The notes under the pieces were generated by a model. It did not search any database and was not told the DNA's origin. It saw nothing but the letters and a program-made list of their open reading frames with translations. 16,503 nt of DNA, taken from the NCBI GenBank assembly GCA_003978395.1, contig QNZV01000162.1, positions 1 to 16,503 of the forward strand, written 5' to 3'. Position numbers and translations under genes: made by a program. This document shows, piece by piece, positions 7,047 through 15,107 of this stretch. How positions within the stretch are numbered: the stretch's first letter is position 1; each line of letters begins with the position of its first letter. This DNA is from Sulfurovum sp. (GTDB lineage Bacteria > Campylobacterota > Campylobacteria > Campylobacterales > Sulfurovaceae).

Positions 7047-7808
7047 ATGAATAAAAATTTAATACTAATATTGTCGATTGTCGCTTTTGCTGGATGTGGT
7101 TCTTCAACTTCAGATGAAAAAAAAATTGATATAACTAATTATTTACCAGCTACAAGTATGAGTAAAGCTTATACGCATGTTACAAAAATAGATGGAAAGC
7201 TTAATAATCGTCCTTATACAGATACAGTTGTTGTTGAATCAAGTTTAATCTCTATTAAAGAAGATGGAAAATCTAATAGGATTATTACTTTAAAGGAAGA
7301 TGAGGTTGAAATAAAGTATTTAAAAGATGTTAATCATAGTAAAGTACTGACACGAAATATAAATGTAGGAGATGATATTTCAAAGTATTTAAAAGATGAA
7401 CAAGTTGAAATATTGAAAATTGGTTCTCAAAAAATTGGAGAAAAACGTACTAAAATAGAAGAAGCCTGTACTCTTGATAGTATAATAGACCGTTATGAAA
7501 AATTCTTTTTTGAATATACGAATTATGATGATAAGCATGATATTATGAAAATAAAATGTATAACCAAAACAACTGTAGAGACTAAAGTGGATAAAAAATA
7601 TCTTAATTCGGTCTCTTATACCAATGGTGTTATTGAGTCTAAAGATGATATTTCATATATCTATATGCAAAAAGGTTTGGGTACAATTGCTACAATCAAT
7701 GATGATTGTTTAGCGTCTAAATTACCTGATGTTATTGATGATACTCTTGACTCTGAAAAGTGTTTAGGAGAGCGTTATGAGTATAATTTATATCAACCTA
7801 GCTATTAA
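7047..7808 (+). CDS. Putative lipoprotein of unknown function
   Basis: A 253-residue protein with a short lipoprotein signal: a hydrophobic core ILILSIVAF followed by the lipobox FAGC, placing the lipidated Cys at residue 17, then a Ser/Thr/Asp-rich linker. The mature part is rich in Lys, Asp and predicted beta strand, and has four further Cys (EEACTL, KIKCIT, DDCLAS, EKCLGE) that could form disulfides. The GTIATI / GLGT stretch near the end, and an early YTHVTKIDGKLNNR, do not point to a family I can name. It is probably anchored to the inner leaflet of the outer membrane, or to the periplasmic face of the inner membrane. It has its own promoter and GGAG ribosome-binding site and is followed 65 bp later by the multiheme cytochrome. 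No functional link is shown. Confidence 0.75.
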   Translation: MNKNLILILSIVAFAGCGSSTSDEKKIDITNYLPATSMSKAYTHVTKIDGKLNNRPYTDTVVVESSLISIKEDGKSNRIITLKEDEVEIKYLKDVNHSKVLTRNINVGDDISKYLKDEQVEILKIGSQKIGEKRTKIEEACTLDSIIDRYEKFFFEYTNYDDKHDIMKIKCITKTTVETKVDKKYLNSVSYTNGVIESKDDISYIYMQKGLGTIATINDDCLASKLPDVIDDTLDSEKCLGERYEYNLYQPSY

Positions 7809-7848
7809 TTTTAGATAACATTTTATTTAATATAGTATATTTTTTAGG

Positions 7849-7854
7849 TAAAAT
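7849..7854 (+). promoter_or_regulatory. Candidate -10 box before the multiheme cytochrome gene
   Basis: TAAAAT preceded by TTAGG lies 25 bases before the ATG, with the ribosome-binding site AAAGGA at 7861-7866. Its shape and distance mirror the promoter of the DoxX gene (5909-5914). No operator is recognised. Confidence 0.35.
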
Positions 7855-7873
7855 ATGCCTAAAGGATATACTT

Positions 7874-10252
7874 ATGAAAAAACTACTTTTTTTATCACTA
7901 TTTCTCACATTCTCAATAAAACTTTTTGCTAATAACTCTTGTACAGGGTGTCATAATGGTATTGAACATATTCGTGACCCACACTCTAAAATGATGCAAG
8001 CAATTTTAAAAGTTGCAGATAAAGCAGGAGCAAAAGGAAATGATTGTGTTGTTTGTCATGGTGGTAACCCTAATAGTGATGATAAAAATGTGTCGCATTC
8101 TGGAACACTAAAATATTTTAAAAGCCATAAAGGACCAAAAGAGTTCTATCCTAGTCCTACAAGTCAATGGATTAATATTAATACCTGTGGAATATGCCAT
8201 GCAGAGCAAGTAAAAGCTCAATGGAACTCTTTGATGAATACCGAAGCAGGAAAAGTTCATGGAGCATTATGGTCTTTTGGAAAATCAGATGGATATAACC
8301 ATACTGAGTCCAATTACAACTCTACAAATGCTCATGAGCGTTTAGGAACAAAAACCTATCAAGAGTATATGAAAGAACTTTCAAAAAAAGAGCCACAAGC
8401 CTTTCCAAAAGAGTCAACTATGCTTCCAAAAGCACCAACAGCTGATGAGGTAGAGAAAGACCCACTTCTTTCTGTTTATACCTACTTGCGTCAAGAGTGT
8501 TTACGTTGTCATACAGGTGGAAAAGGACGAAGCCGTAGGGGAGATTTCCGTGGAATGGGTTGTGCATCTTGTCATATTCCCTATTCTAATGAGGGTTTTT
8601 ATGAAGGAAACGATACAAAGATTCCTCATAACAAAGTAGGGCATCTGTTGACCCATCAAATCCAATCTTCACGAAAAGTAAAAGTCAATATTCATGGAAC
8701 AAAATACTCTGGTGTACCTGTAGAGACCTGTACCACTTGTCATAATCGTGGAAAACGAATAGGGGTTTCCTATCAAGGGCTTATGGAGACAGAGTATCAG
8801 AGTACATTCGATGCCGAGGGTAATGGTCAGCCAAAACTTCATACCAAACGTTATCTACACTTGACAGAAGATATTCACTATAAAAAAGGGATGCTTTGTC
8901 AAGATTGTCATACTTCAAACGATATGCATGGCGATGGATTTATGACGGGGGCAAATCTTGGTGCTGTTGAGATAGAGTGTCAAGATTGTCATGGAACAAC
9001 CAAAAAATATCCTTGGGAGTTACCATTGGGTTACTCTGATGAATTTGCTTTAACACCAAAAGAGGGAAAAGCTAGAGGGACAACGCAAACCTTGGCAGAG
9101 TATCTCAAAAAAGGAGCGATTCCCAAAGATAGAGGGGAAGGTTTTTTATTGAGTGCAAGAGGAAACCCACTCACAAAAGCAGTACGGCATGGTAATAAAA
9201 TTATGATGCATTTAGCTTCAGGAAAAGATATAGAGTTAACGCCCTTAAAAGGGTTGAAAAAAGAGGGAAAACTCTCTAAAAAAGCATTGGTTTCAATGGA
9301 TAAAATAGAAGCACATACCAATAAATTAGAGTGTTATACTTGTCATGCTACTTGGGCTCCTCAATGTTATGGTTGTCATGTTAAAATAGACTATTCAAAA
9401 GGGAAACAGAACCCTGACTATTTGGCTGCTTCTCATGCTCATGATGTTCATGGAAATACAGGAGAGAAGACATTAAAAGATTTTTTAGTAGATGGAAAAG
9501 TAACCGAAACACGAAGCTATTTACGTTGGGAAAATCCTGCTCTAAGCATCAATGGAGAGGGAAGAGTATCGCCAACGATTCCAGGTTGCCAAACAACCAT
9601 TACGGTTATAGGAAAAGATGGCAAAGCACTTCTTCAAAATCATATTGTTAAAATTCCAAATGTAGAGGGTGCAGGAGAAGAGGGGCAAAATGCCATAACA
9701 ATGTCACAAGTGAATCCTCATACAATTTCTAAAAAATCACGAACATGTGAGAGTTGTCATACTTCTAAAAAAGCGTTAGGGATGGGAATAAATGGTGGAC
9801 AATATTTTGCAGACCAAAGCAAAACATCTGTTATTGATTTGATGACAGCAGAGGGTAAAGTTTTACCTAAAAAAGTAGATGAACAGATACCTGCTATTCC
9901 ACATTTAAAACATGACTATTCAGTTATGATTGATGAAAATGGTACACAAGTACAAACGGTTGACAATCATTGGAGCTTAGCAAATCCATTAAGTGCTAAA
10001 CAACGCTCTAAACTTGATAGGGAAGGTACTTGTTACGCTTGTCATCAAAGTATCCCTAAAGGAGATTTAGCGATTTCAGCAATGAATCATATTGCAAATA
10101 TGGCTGGAATTGAGATAGATAAAGAGATGCATAGTGACATTTTAAATAAAACGGTTAAACTATCTGCTTGGATACAGATAGGTTTACCTATTCTATTTTT
10201 ATTGGGCTTTATACTTTGGTTTATTGTTCGCAGAAGTAGAAACAATAGATAG
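7874..10252 (+). CDS. Twelve-heme periplasmic cytochrome c with C-terminal membrane anchor
   Basis: A 792-residue multiheme cytochrome c. A Sec signal peptide occupies residues 1-20 (KKLLFLSLFLTFSIKLFA). Twelve CXXCH heme-binding motifs follow, with first Cys at 23, 58, 105, 209, 230, 286, 342, 369, 487, 498, 625 and 720. An additional unpaired Cys is at 572. A single hydrophobic helix at about 765-785 followed by the basic tail RRSRNNR anchors the protein, with the heme domain in the periplasm. It should pass electrons between the quinone pool or periplasmic carriers and an unknown acceptor or donor. It does not look like NrfA (no CXXCK), nor like octaheme hydroxylamine/tetrathionate enzymes by heme count. 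No dedicated quinol oxidase, NrfH-type or iron-sulfur partner gene is adjacent. It ends 1 bp from the convergent TPR gene. Cytochrome identity certain, substrate unknown. Confidence 0.93.
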   Translation: MKKLLFLSLFLTFSIKLFANNSCTGCHNGIEHIRDPHSKMMQAILKVADKAGAKGNDCVVCHGGNPNSDDKNVSHSGTLKYFKSHKGPKEFYPSPTSQWININTCGICHAEQVKAQWNSLMNTEAGKVHGALWSFGKSDGYNHTESNYNSTNAHERLGTKTYQEYMKELSKKEPQAFPKESTMLPKAPTADEVEKDPLLSVYTYLRQECLRCHTGGKGRSRRGDFRGMGCASCHIPYSNEGFYEGNDTKIPHNKVGHLLTHQIQSSRKVKVNIHGTKYSGVPVETCTTCHNRGKRIGVSYQGLMETEYQSTFDAEGNGQPKLHTKRYLHLTEDIHYKKGMLCQDCHTSNDMHGDGFMTGANLGAVEIECQDCHGTTKKYPWELPLGYSDEFALTPKEGKARGTTQTLAEYLKKGAIPKDRGEGFLLSARGNPLTKAVRHGNKIMMHLASGKDIELTPLKGLKKEGKLSKKALVSMDKIEAHTNKLECYTCHATWAPQCYGCHVKIDYSKGKQNPDYLAASHAHDVHGNTGEKTLKDFLVDGKVTETRSYLRWENPALSINGEGRVSPTIPGCQTTITVIGKDGKALLQNHIVKIPNVEGAGEEGQNAITMSQVNPHTISKKSRTCESCHTSKKALGMGINGGQYFADQSKTSVIDLMTAEGKVLPKKVDEQIPAIPHLKHDYSVMIDENGTQVQTVDNHWSLANPLSAKQRSKLDREGTCYACHQSIPKGDLAISAMNHIANMAGIEIDKEMHSDILNKTVKLSAWIQIGLPILFLLGFILWFIVRRSRNNR

Positions 10253-10253
10253 T

Positions 10254-11366
10254 TTAAAATAAATCTTCTGTAGTGGATGGAGAATAGAGACTATTCTCTT
10301 CTCCTCCTCTATTATATTTATGATTTTCAAAAGCATCAATATATTTTTTTACTCTCTCTTTTGTTTCTCTGTCTTCTATTTTATTCATCCATCTTCGCAT
10401 CTCTTGAAAACTCCAATTATCAAAATAGTACTCATTATGCTCTTTTTTCCATGTTTCAAAGGCATCATCTTGTTCTAAATATTGTGAATTTTTGATAATA
10501 TCAAGCATCTCAAGAAGAGGTTTTGTATCAGGAGAATCAGAGAGGTATTTATTTGCAAGGTCAACGTATTTATCATCATCATTAGATGTAATAATAGAGA
10601 GTTCAAGGTTATTAAGGATAGCGAGTTCTATTGCTTGAGGGAGTTTCTCTTTCCCTTCACGTTTTTCATATTTAGTAATCAACTGATCTAAAATATCCAT
10701 CGCTTCTTCATCTTCTTTTCCCATAAGTTCAAAGCTTTTATTGATAAGCAACTCTTCGACTCTCTTTTGCAGTTTTTTATCTTTATGATTCTCAAATTTT
10801 TTTATTAATTCATCATAAATATCAGCTCTCTCCTCTTTTTCAAAAAGGTAGGCTTGTTGTATGGTAGCTGTAATATAATATTCTAATAGTTTAGAATCTT
10901 TGCTTTTTTGAAACTTATTTATAATTTTACTATAGGTTTCTATTGCCATCTCTTTATCTAAACTTGGATAAATTTGATATAGAAAAGCCATCTGCATACA
11001 TGCTTCTGTAAATTGTTCTAATGCTTTTAAATCTTGACTATCTTGAGTTTTTTGAATAATTTTTTTATAGAGTTCTAATGCTTCAGCATCTTTTGAATCG
11101 CGAAATAGGAAATGAGCCTCTTTTAGAAGTTTTTCAATCTCTATAGTTAAGTTATTTTCATGCTTACTCGGATGCTGTTTATCTGTAAGGGGAATAACGT
11201 TAGAACTTTTAGGAATAAACTTTTTTTCTATATTTTTTAGTGGAATTTCTATTATTGTAGGAGTTTTTTGAACAACTGTTTTTTCACTTGAAGAAAAAAT
11301 ATCAAAATTTAGTCCTATAGCAAGTAAAATGACAATAATAAGTACAATAATCAAACTTTTTAACAT
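10254..11366 (-). CDS. Membrane-anchored TPR-like repeat protein
   Basis: A 370-residue protein. Residues 2-21 form one hydrophobic N-terminal helix (uncleaved anchor or signal), then a Lys/Pro/Thr-rich linker to about 70. Residues 73-280 are helical repeats of about 40 residues with the pattern A...Y..II.KF..SKD..L, seen as LELYKKIIQKTQDSQD, IETYSKIINKFQKSKD and DIYDELIKKFENHKD. This is a TPR subtype that normally scaffolds protein contacts. The C-terminal 80 residues are charged and hold FDNWSFQEMRRWMNKI, with no recognised domain. The ATG has GAGG nine bases upstream. The stop codon lies 1 bp from the stop of the convergent 12-heme cytochrome, so transcripts must overlap at the 3' ends. 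No enzymatic motif is present and the partner is unknown. Confidence 0.78.
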   Translation of the reverse strand: MLKSLIIVLIIVILLAIGLNFDIFSSSEKTVVQKTPTIIEIPLKNIEKKFIPKSSNVIPLTDKQHPSKHENNLTIEIEKLLKEAHFLFRDSKDAEALELYKKIIQKTQDSQDLKALEQFTEACMQMAFLYQIYPSLDKEMAIETYSKIINKFQKSKDSKLLEYYITATIQQAYLFEKEERADIYDELIKKFENHKDKKLQKRVEELLINKSFELMGKEDEEAMDILDQLITKYEKREGKEKLPQAIELAILNNLELSIITSNDDDKYVDLANKYLSDSPDTKPLLEMLDIIKNSQYLEQDDAFETWKKEHNEYYFDNWSFQEMRRWMNKIEDRETKERVKKYIDAFENHKYNRGGEENSLYSPSTTEDLF

Positions 11367-11418
11367 TATGGAGACCTCTTTTTTTAATTGTATATATTAT
11401 TGTACTTAAAAATAACAT

Positions 11419-11517
11419 TTATTTATCTTGCATATGAACCTCAACATTTCGCTTGGTATGTAAAAGTTGTTCATTGTACCATTTAGTAGTAGAGAGTTTA
11501 GGAAAGACATTATGCAT
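11419..11517 (-). CDS. Possible small protein downstream of thiD (32 aa)
   Basis: A 32-codon ATG-to-TAA frame begins 17 bases after the thiD stop, in the 168-bp gap before the TPR gene. The product is basic and unusually protein-like for its size (FPKLSTTKWYNEQLL...KRNVEVHMQDK), with Trp, Tyr and no low-complexity run. No ribosome-binding site stands before the ATG, so it may be a decayed gene end, a translationally coupled microprotein or chance. I do not recognise it. Confidence 0.25.
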   Translation of the reverse strand: MHNVFPKLSTTKWYNEQLLHTKRNVEVHMQDK

Positions 11518-11534
11518 GATTTTTAAAGAAGAGC

Positions 11535-12338
11535 TTATATAATTTTAAAATGATTAATAGGGCTATTCCCTTTTCCTAAAACTCTATCTCTACCTGCATC
11601 AATGGCTTCATTGACATATTTACAGCTTTTTATAACAGCTTCTTCTAATGCAAAGCCCAAGCTAATATAGGTAGCAATACTCGAAGATAAAGAACAGCCT
11701 GTTCCATGGGTATGTTTGGTTTTAATAGATGGATTATGTATGGTTACAATTTTTTTATTGTTATATATATACAGAGTATCCGTCATCATAGTTTTAGATT
11801 CCAAATGCCCACCCTTTAATAGAACCGATACCGAAAATTTTTCGCCTATCTCTTTAGCTGATGTTTTGATATTGTTTAAGCCAATGCTATGATTAATTAA
11901 TAGTTCGGCTTCAGGAATATTGGGTGTAATTAGATAGACATGAGGTAAAAATGCTTTTAAGGTATTAATTGATTTTTCATTAATCAGTTTAGTTCCTGAT
12001 GAAGCAATCATTACAGGATCCAAAATAATTTTATCTATGCCATATTTTTTTAGAGTATCTTTTACTACAGTAATAACTTCAGATGAGTGAAGCATTCCAA
12101 TTTTGACAGCTCCAAATTGAATATCACTCAAAACAGCATCCAATTGAGCTTCTATATGTGCTATAGGCATAGGATGAATATCTATTATTCCTTGTGTGTT
12201 TTGTGCTGTACTAGCTGTAATAACGGTAGAAGCATATGCACCATTAGCTGAGATACTTTTTATATCAGCTTGTATACCTGCACCCCCTCCAGAATCGGAA
12301 CCTGCAATAGTTAGTACGGCTTTGTATCTTTTGTTCAT
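11535..12338 (-). CDS. thiD: Hydroxymethylpyrimidine/phosphomethylpyrimidine kinase
   Basis: A 267-residue ribokinase-fold enzyme that phosphorylates HMP and HMP-phosphate to HMP-diphosphate, the pyrimidine half of thiamine. The start TIAGSDSGGGAGIQADIK (residues 10-27) is the classic ThiD substrate/ATP-binding signature. ILDPVMIASSG (about 105-115) and GGH in LLKGGHLES follow, and HGTGCSLSSSIA near residue 213 carries the anion hole and catalytic Cys region. The length is standard and there is no ThiE fusion. The ATG has AAAAGGA about ten bases upstream. No TPP riboswitch (no CUGAGA element) is visible in the 190-bp divergent spacer to the TPR gene at 12529, and no other thiamine genes are in the window. 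This points to a solo gene, perhaps for salvage. Cytoplasmic. Assignment is secure. Confidence 0.95.
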   Translation of the reverse strand: MNKRYKAVLTIAGSDSGGGAGIQADIKSISANGAYASTVITASTAQNTQGIIDIHPMPIAHIEAQLDAVLSDIQFGAVKIGMLHSSEVITVVKDTLKKYGIDKIILDPVMIASSGTKLINEKSINTLKAFLPHVYLITPNIPEAELLINHSIGLNNIKTSAKEIGEKFSVSVLLKGGHLESKTMMTDTLYIYNNKKIVTIHNPSIKTKHTHGTGCSLSSSIATYISLGFALEEAVIKSCKYVNEAIDAGRDRVLGKGNSPINHFKII

Positions 12339-12503
12339 TGTTTATTTTTCCTTTTATTTGAATTTTATTAAAAAATAATAAATATGATACTCTATCAAAC
12401 AAATACTATTTTAAATAATTAATATTAATGTAACTTATTGGAAAAAAATTTATATTTCAAGAAAAACCTTTGATTTATCCTTTTTTAATACACATTTAAT
12501 TTG

Positions 12504-12509
12504 TATTAT
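12504..12509 (+). promoter_or_regulatory. Candidate -10 box before the TPR gene at 12529
   Basis: TATTAT lies 20 bases before the ATG, followed by a strong AAAGGAG ribosome-binding site (12515-12521). The remaining part of the 190-bp spacer (12339-12503) is A/T-rich and must hold the thiD promoter in the other direction; no single box stands out there. Confidence 0.4.
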
Positions 12510-12528
12510 GGTTTAAAGGAGTTTTATT

Positions 12529-13689
12529 ATGTACAATTTAGAAACTATTATGGATGAGCTTATCGAGAAATCACTTAGTACTTCAGCAAAAAGTTATCAA
12601 GAGAGAAGTCAGTTTAAAATTGCAAAAGAGTTGCATATTAACGCTTTAAAGCTTCAAAAGAAGTTATTAATAATAGATAAAAAACATTATAGCTCCCGTA
12701 TTGTTACCACATTAAACGCTTTAGCCCTTATTTATAGAGAAGAGAATAACTCTATGTTGGCAATAAATTATTACAAACAATCCATTTTTCTAAGAAAAAA
12801 GCTTTTTGACTCTAGTTTGATAAAGAATAGATATGAATTGGCTAAACGGTATACAGATATAGCCAATTTATATAGAAGGGAGTATAAATATGAAGAGTCA
12901 GAATTTTTTTACAATAAAGCATTAGAGATATATAACATAATATCCTTAGAAGATTTTGATACGTTTAAAGTACAAATTTTAAATATCCATAATTATCTCT
13001 CTATTATTTGTAAAGAGCAAGATAAATTTCAAGAGACAAAAGATGCATATATGGGAATGTTGTCTATATATCAGCACTTATTAACAGATGAATCTGATGA
13101 GTATAAGCCTGAACTTGCAAGAACACTTTCTGATTTGGCTTCATTATATTTTAATAATAACAAAAAAAATAGAGCAGGAGAGGTTTATCTATTGTCTCTT
13201 GAAATTTTATTACATTTATATCAAAAAGAGCCTAACAACTATAAAGAGACTCTTGCTTTGACCTTGCATCGTTTAGCTCAAATATATACAATACAGCATG
13301 AATATACAGATGCATTGTCAGCCTATAGAGAATCACTTAACCATTATATTGAATTGGCAGAAGAGAAACCAACTAAATATGGTTCGTATGTTGCAACTAT
13401 TTTTAAAGACTTAGCATCTTTCTATCGAAGCCAAAATAAAATAAAAATGGCTGAATATTTTCATTTAAAAGTGGTTGACCTCTATACGGAGTTAACTCAT
13501 TACAATGAGTATAAATATGCTTTAAAATTAGTTTCAGCTATTATTGATGGTGTTGCCTACTATAGACAACATACTGTATCACTCTATCAAGCAGAGGCTA
13601 TTATTAAAATACACAGAAAAAATATGCAGATAGATAAATTATTAGATAAAATTTATCATCTACGTTATGATAAAAATTCTGTTTATTAG
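12529..13689 (+). CDS. Cytosolic tetratricopeptide repeat protein
   Basis: A 386-residue all-helical protein with about six TPR-like units of the TPR_10/TPR_12 style from residue 25 to 340. Repeat starts can be seen at LNALALIYREENNSMLAINYYKQ, YTDIANLYRREYKYEESEFFYNKALEIY, LSDLASLYFNNNKKNRAGEVYLLSLEIL, LHRLAQIYTIQHEYTDALSAYRESL and FKDLASFYRSQNKIKMAEYFHLKVV. No signal peptide or membrane helix is present, so it is cytoplasmic, unlike the anchored TPR protein at 10254-11366. It has no catalytic motif; TPR stacks bind peptides or partner proteins. A strong AAAGGAG ribosome-binding site defines the start. It ends 3 bp before the stop of the convergent SPFH-containing frame. The partner is unknown. 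Confidence 0.82.
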   Translation: MYNLETIMDELIEKSLSTSAKSYQERSQFKIAKELHINALKLQKKLLIIDKKHYSSRIVTTLNALALIYREENNSMLAINYYKQSIFLRKKLFDSSLIKNRYELAKRYTDIANLYRREYKYEESEFFYNKALEIYNIISLEDFDTFKVQILNIHNYLSIICKEQDKFQETKDAYMGMLSIYQHLLTDESDEYKPELARTLSDLASLYFNNNKKNRAGEVYLLSLEILLHLYQKEPNNYKETLALTLHRLAQIYTIQHEYTDALSAYRESLNHYIELAEEKPTKYGSYVATIFKDLASFYRSQNKIKMAEYFHLKVVDLYTELTHYNEYKYALKLVSAIIDGVAYYRQHTVSLYQAEAIIKIHRKNMQIDKLLDKIYHLRYDKNSVY

Positions 13690-13692
13690 AAT

Positions 13693-14460
13693 CTATTTCT
13701 TTAATGCAGAACCCAACATCCCTTTGATAGCTCCTTGAATATCAGCAGGGTAAATAACAAATTTAGAGTTAGGAGATTGGGTCATCTTTTCTAAAGTATT
13801 GATGTATCTGTCTCCAAGTAAGAACATGGCAGGTAACTCTTTTCCATCGGTGGCTTGGGCAATCATCTGCATCGCTTTTGCCGAAGCATTGGCAAGTGCT
13901 ACTTGTGCTTGAGCCTCTAATTTGGATGCCTCTAGTTTACCTTGTGCCTCTAAAATAGCTGCATTTTTATTTCCCTCGGCTGTGGTCTCTATGGCTCTTC
14001 TTTCACGCTCTGCTGCTGCTTGACGCTCCATTGAGTCTTGCATAGAACCACTGGGATTAATATCTTGAATCTCTACAGATTTTACAGTAACTCCCCAATC
14101 TGCTACATCGTCAATAATGCTATCTTTTAGTTTTGCTTTAATCATTTCACGGTTAGAAAGCGCCTCATCGAGCCCCATCATATCATCCGTCTCTAACTCA
14201 ATCGTAATCACGCGATACCCCTCTTTGCGCTCTACCCGATTCGTAATCACCTTGATGCTTTCCTCCTTCTGCATCTCATCATGGATGCTTTTCACCAATG
14301 CCGTGGCATCTTCGGCAGAAAAAAGCACTCCTGGCACATGGTACACCGCCTTAATCCGCGCCGAGCCATCTCCCCGAATCCACACCTCTTCCTCCCCATC
14401 AATACAACTATTGAGCAATACCACCACCAGCGCCAATACAGAAAAAATCACATACTTCAT
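13693..14460 (-). CDS. Chimeric frame: SPFH/band-7 C-terminal half joined to an unrelated lipoprotein N-terminus
   Basis: One open frame of 255 residues that is not a natural protein of either kind. Residues ~97-255 are the second half of an SPFH (stomatin/prohibitin, band 7) protein: LSNREMIKAKL, DWGVTVKSVEIQDI, the hallmark AAAERERRA (149-157), then Ala/Glu-rich coiled coil and the ending MFLLGDRYI...NSKFVIYPADIQGAI. A normal SPFH protein of ~300 residues has an N-terminal membrane helix and a whole band-7 domain, both missing here. Residues 1-95 are a lipoprotein start with lipobox LNSC (C19) followed by IDGEEEVWIRGDGSARI, a pattern I associate with Verrucomicrobiota lipoproteins (recollection, not a search). 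Hand-counted G+C is 149/300 over 14161-14460 but 19/60 over 14101-14160. I read this as a breakpoint at about residues 95-104, in frame by chance. Confidence 0.7.
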   Translation of the reverse strand: MKYVIFSVLALVVVLLNSCIDGEEEVWIRGDGSARIKAVYHVPGVLFSAEDATALVKSIHDEMQKEESIKVITNRVERKEGYRVITIELETDDMMGLDEALSNREMIKAKLKDSIIDDVADWGVTVKSVEIQDINPSGSMQDSMERQAAAERERRAIETTAEGNKNAAILEAQGKLEASKLEAQAQVALANASAKAMQMIAQATDGKELPAMFLLGDRYINTLEKMTQSPNSKFVIYPADIQGAIKGMLGSALKK

Positions 14461-14609
14461 TGAGGCTTACACTCTGCACCATCTCCTATACACCGCAATA
14501 CGAAAACGGCTCTGGCAGGATTACGCGCCACAAATTGTAGCAGAGTTCCGAGGTGATCTGAAAAATAAAATAATTTGACAACCATCAAGGGAAAAGCTTC
14601 TCTGTCACC

Positions 14610-14984
14610 GTGGTTGCACGCTCTCTTATCTTAACTTCCTTGCTTGTTGGCTTTCTAGTCAGCATTTTACATGGTGGTTGTGATGACTCGGCATTTTCTA
14701 TCTTATCTCATCAAAAAAACGCCACGGTCACTTGTTGTGCCCATGCGGTCAGCCCCTCTACCTGCTCTGATGACGTTACCAGTTTCCGTGCTGCGGAAAG
14801 TGGTCACCCACACGGTCACTGCTCTGAGTTTTGTCATTGTAGTTGCCACATCCCACTTCTTCCTTTGAGCGCGTCAGCACATGAGCTCACTCGCTCAAAC
14901 CAATTATCCCAGCGTCTTGTTATTTGGGATGATTGTCTTCCTGAAGCTCCAAGCTATTTGTTTGATCATCCCCCGGTGATCTAG
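14610..14984 (+). CDS. Small exported Cys/His-rich protein upstream of a CzcC-like gene
   Basis: A 124-residue protein starting at GTG 14610. Residues 4-20 are hydrophobic (SLILTSLLVGFLVSIL), a likely signal peptide or anchor. The mature part is rich in Cys and His: TCCAHA at 41-46 and especially the cluster HPHGHCSEFCHCSCH (66-80), well suited to bind a soft or transition metal. The C-terminus YLFDHPPVI ends in a PPxx(I/A) form that I recall from small proteins placed just before czcC or copper-efflux genes (DUF2946-like). Its place 235 bp before a CzcC-like lipoprotein on the same strand fits a metal-resistance operon; a periplasmic metal-binding or sensing role is inferred. No good ribosome-binding site is near (AAGGGA is about 17 bases away), so the start is uncertain. 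It lies in the GC-rich segment. Confidence 0.6.
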   Translation: MVARSLILTSLLVGFLVSILHGGCDDSAFSILSHQKNATVTCCAHAVSPSTCSDDVTSFRAAESGHPHGHCSEFCHCSCHIPLLPLSASAHELTRSNQLSQRLVIWDDCLPEAPSYLFDHPPVI

Positions 14985-15107
14985 TTTCTGGCGATTGGCA
15001 CCCCTGTGTCTTCCGTGCCGCCTTGTGCCCTTCACTTTGAGGCTAAAACGAGCTTGGGCACCGGAGTCACCCTTCACTTTTTCTGAGGAAAATAACGCCT
15101 ACGCTTT

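Noticed and set aside
9031..9321. A 96-codon minus-strand frame within the cytochrome gene
   Set aside because: Antisense shadow of a certain coding region (heme motifs continue on the plus strand), no ribosome-binding site.
12339..12528. TPP riboswitch before thiD
   Set aside because: I looked for the CUGAGA core and the paired helices in both directions of this spacer and saw none.
14117..14578. A 153-codon plus-strand frame opposite the SPFH/lipoprotein frame
   Set aside because: It is the complement of the coding strand with Ser/Ile-rich shadow composition and no initiation signals. It crosses the breakpoint.
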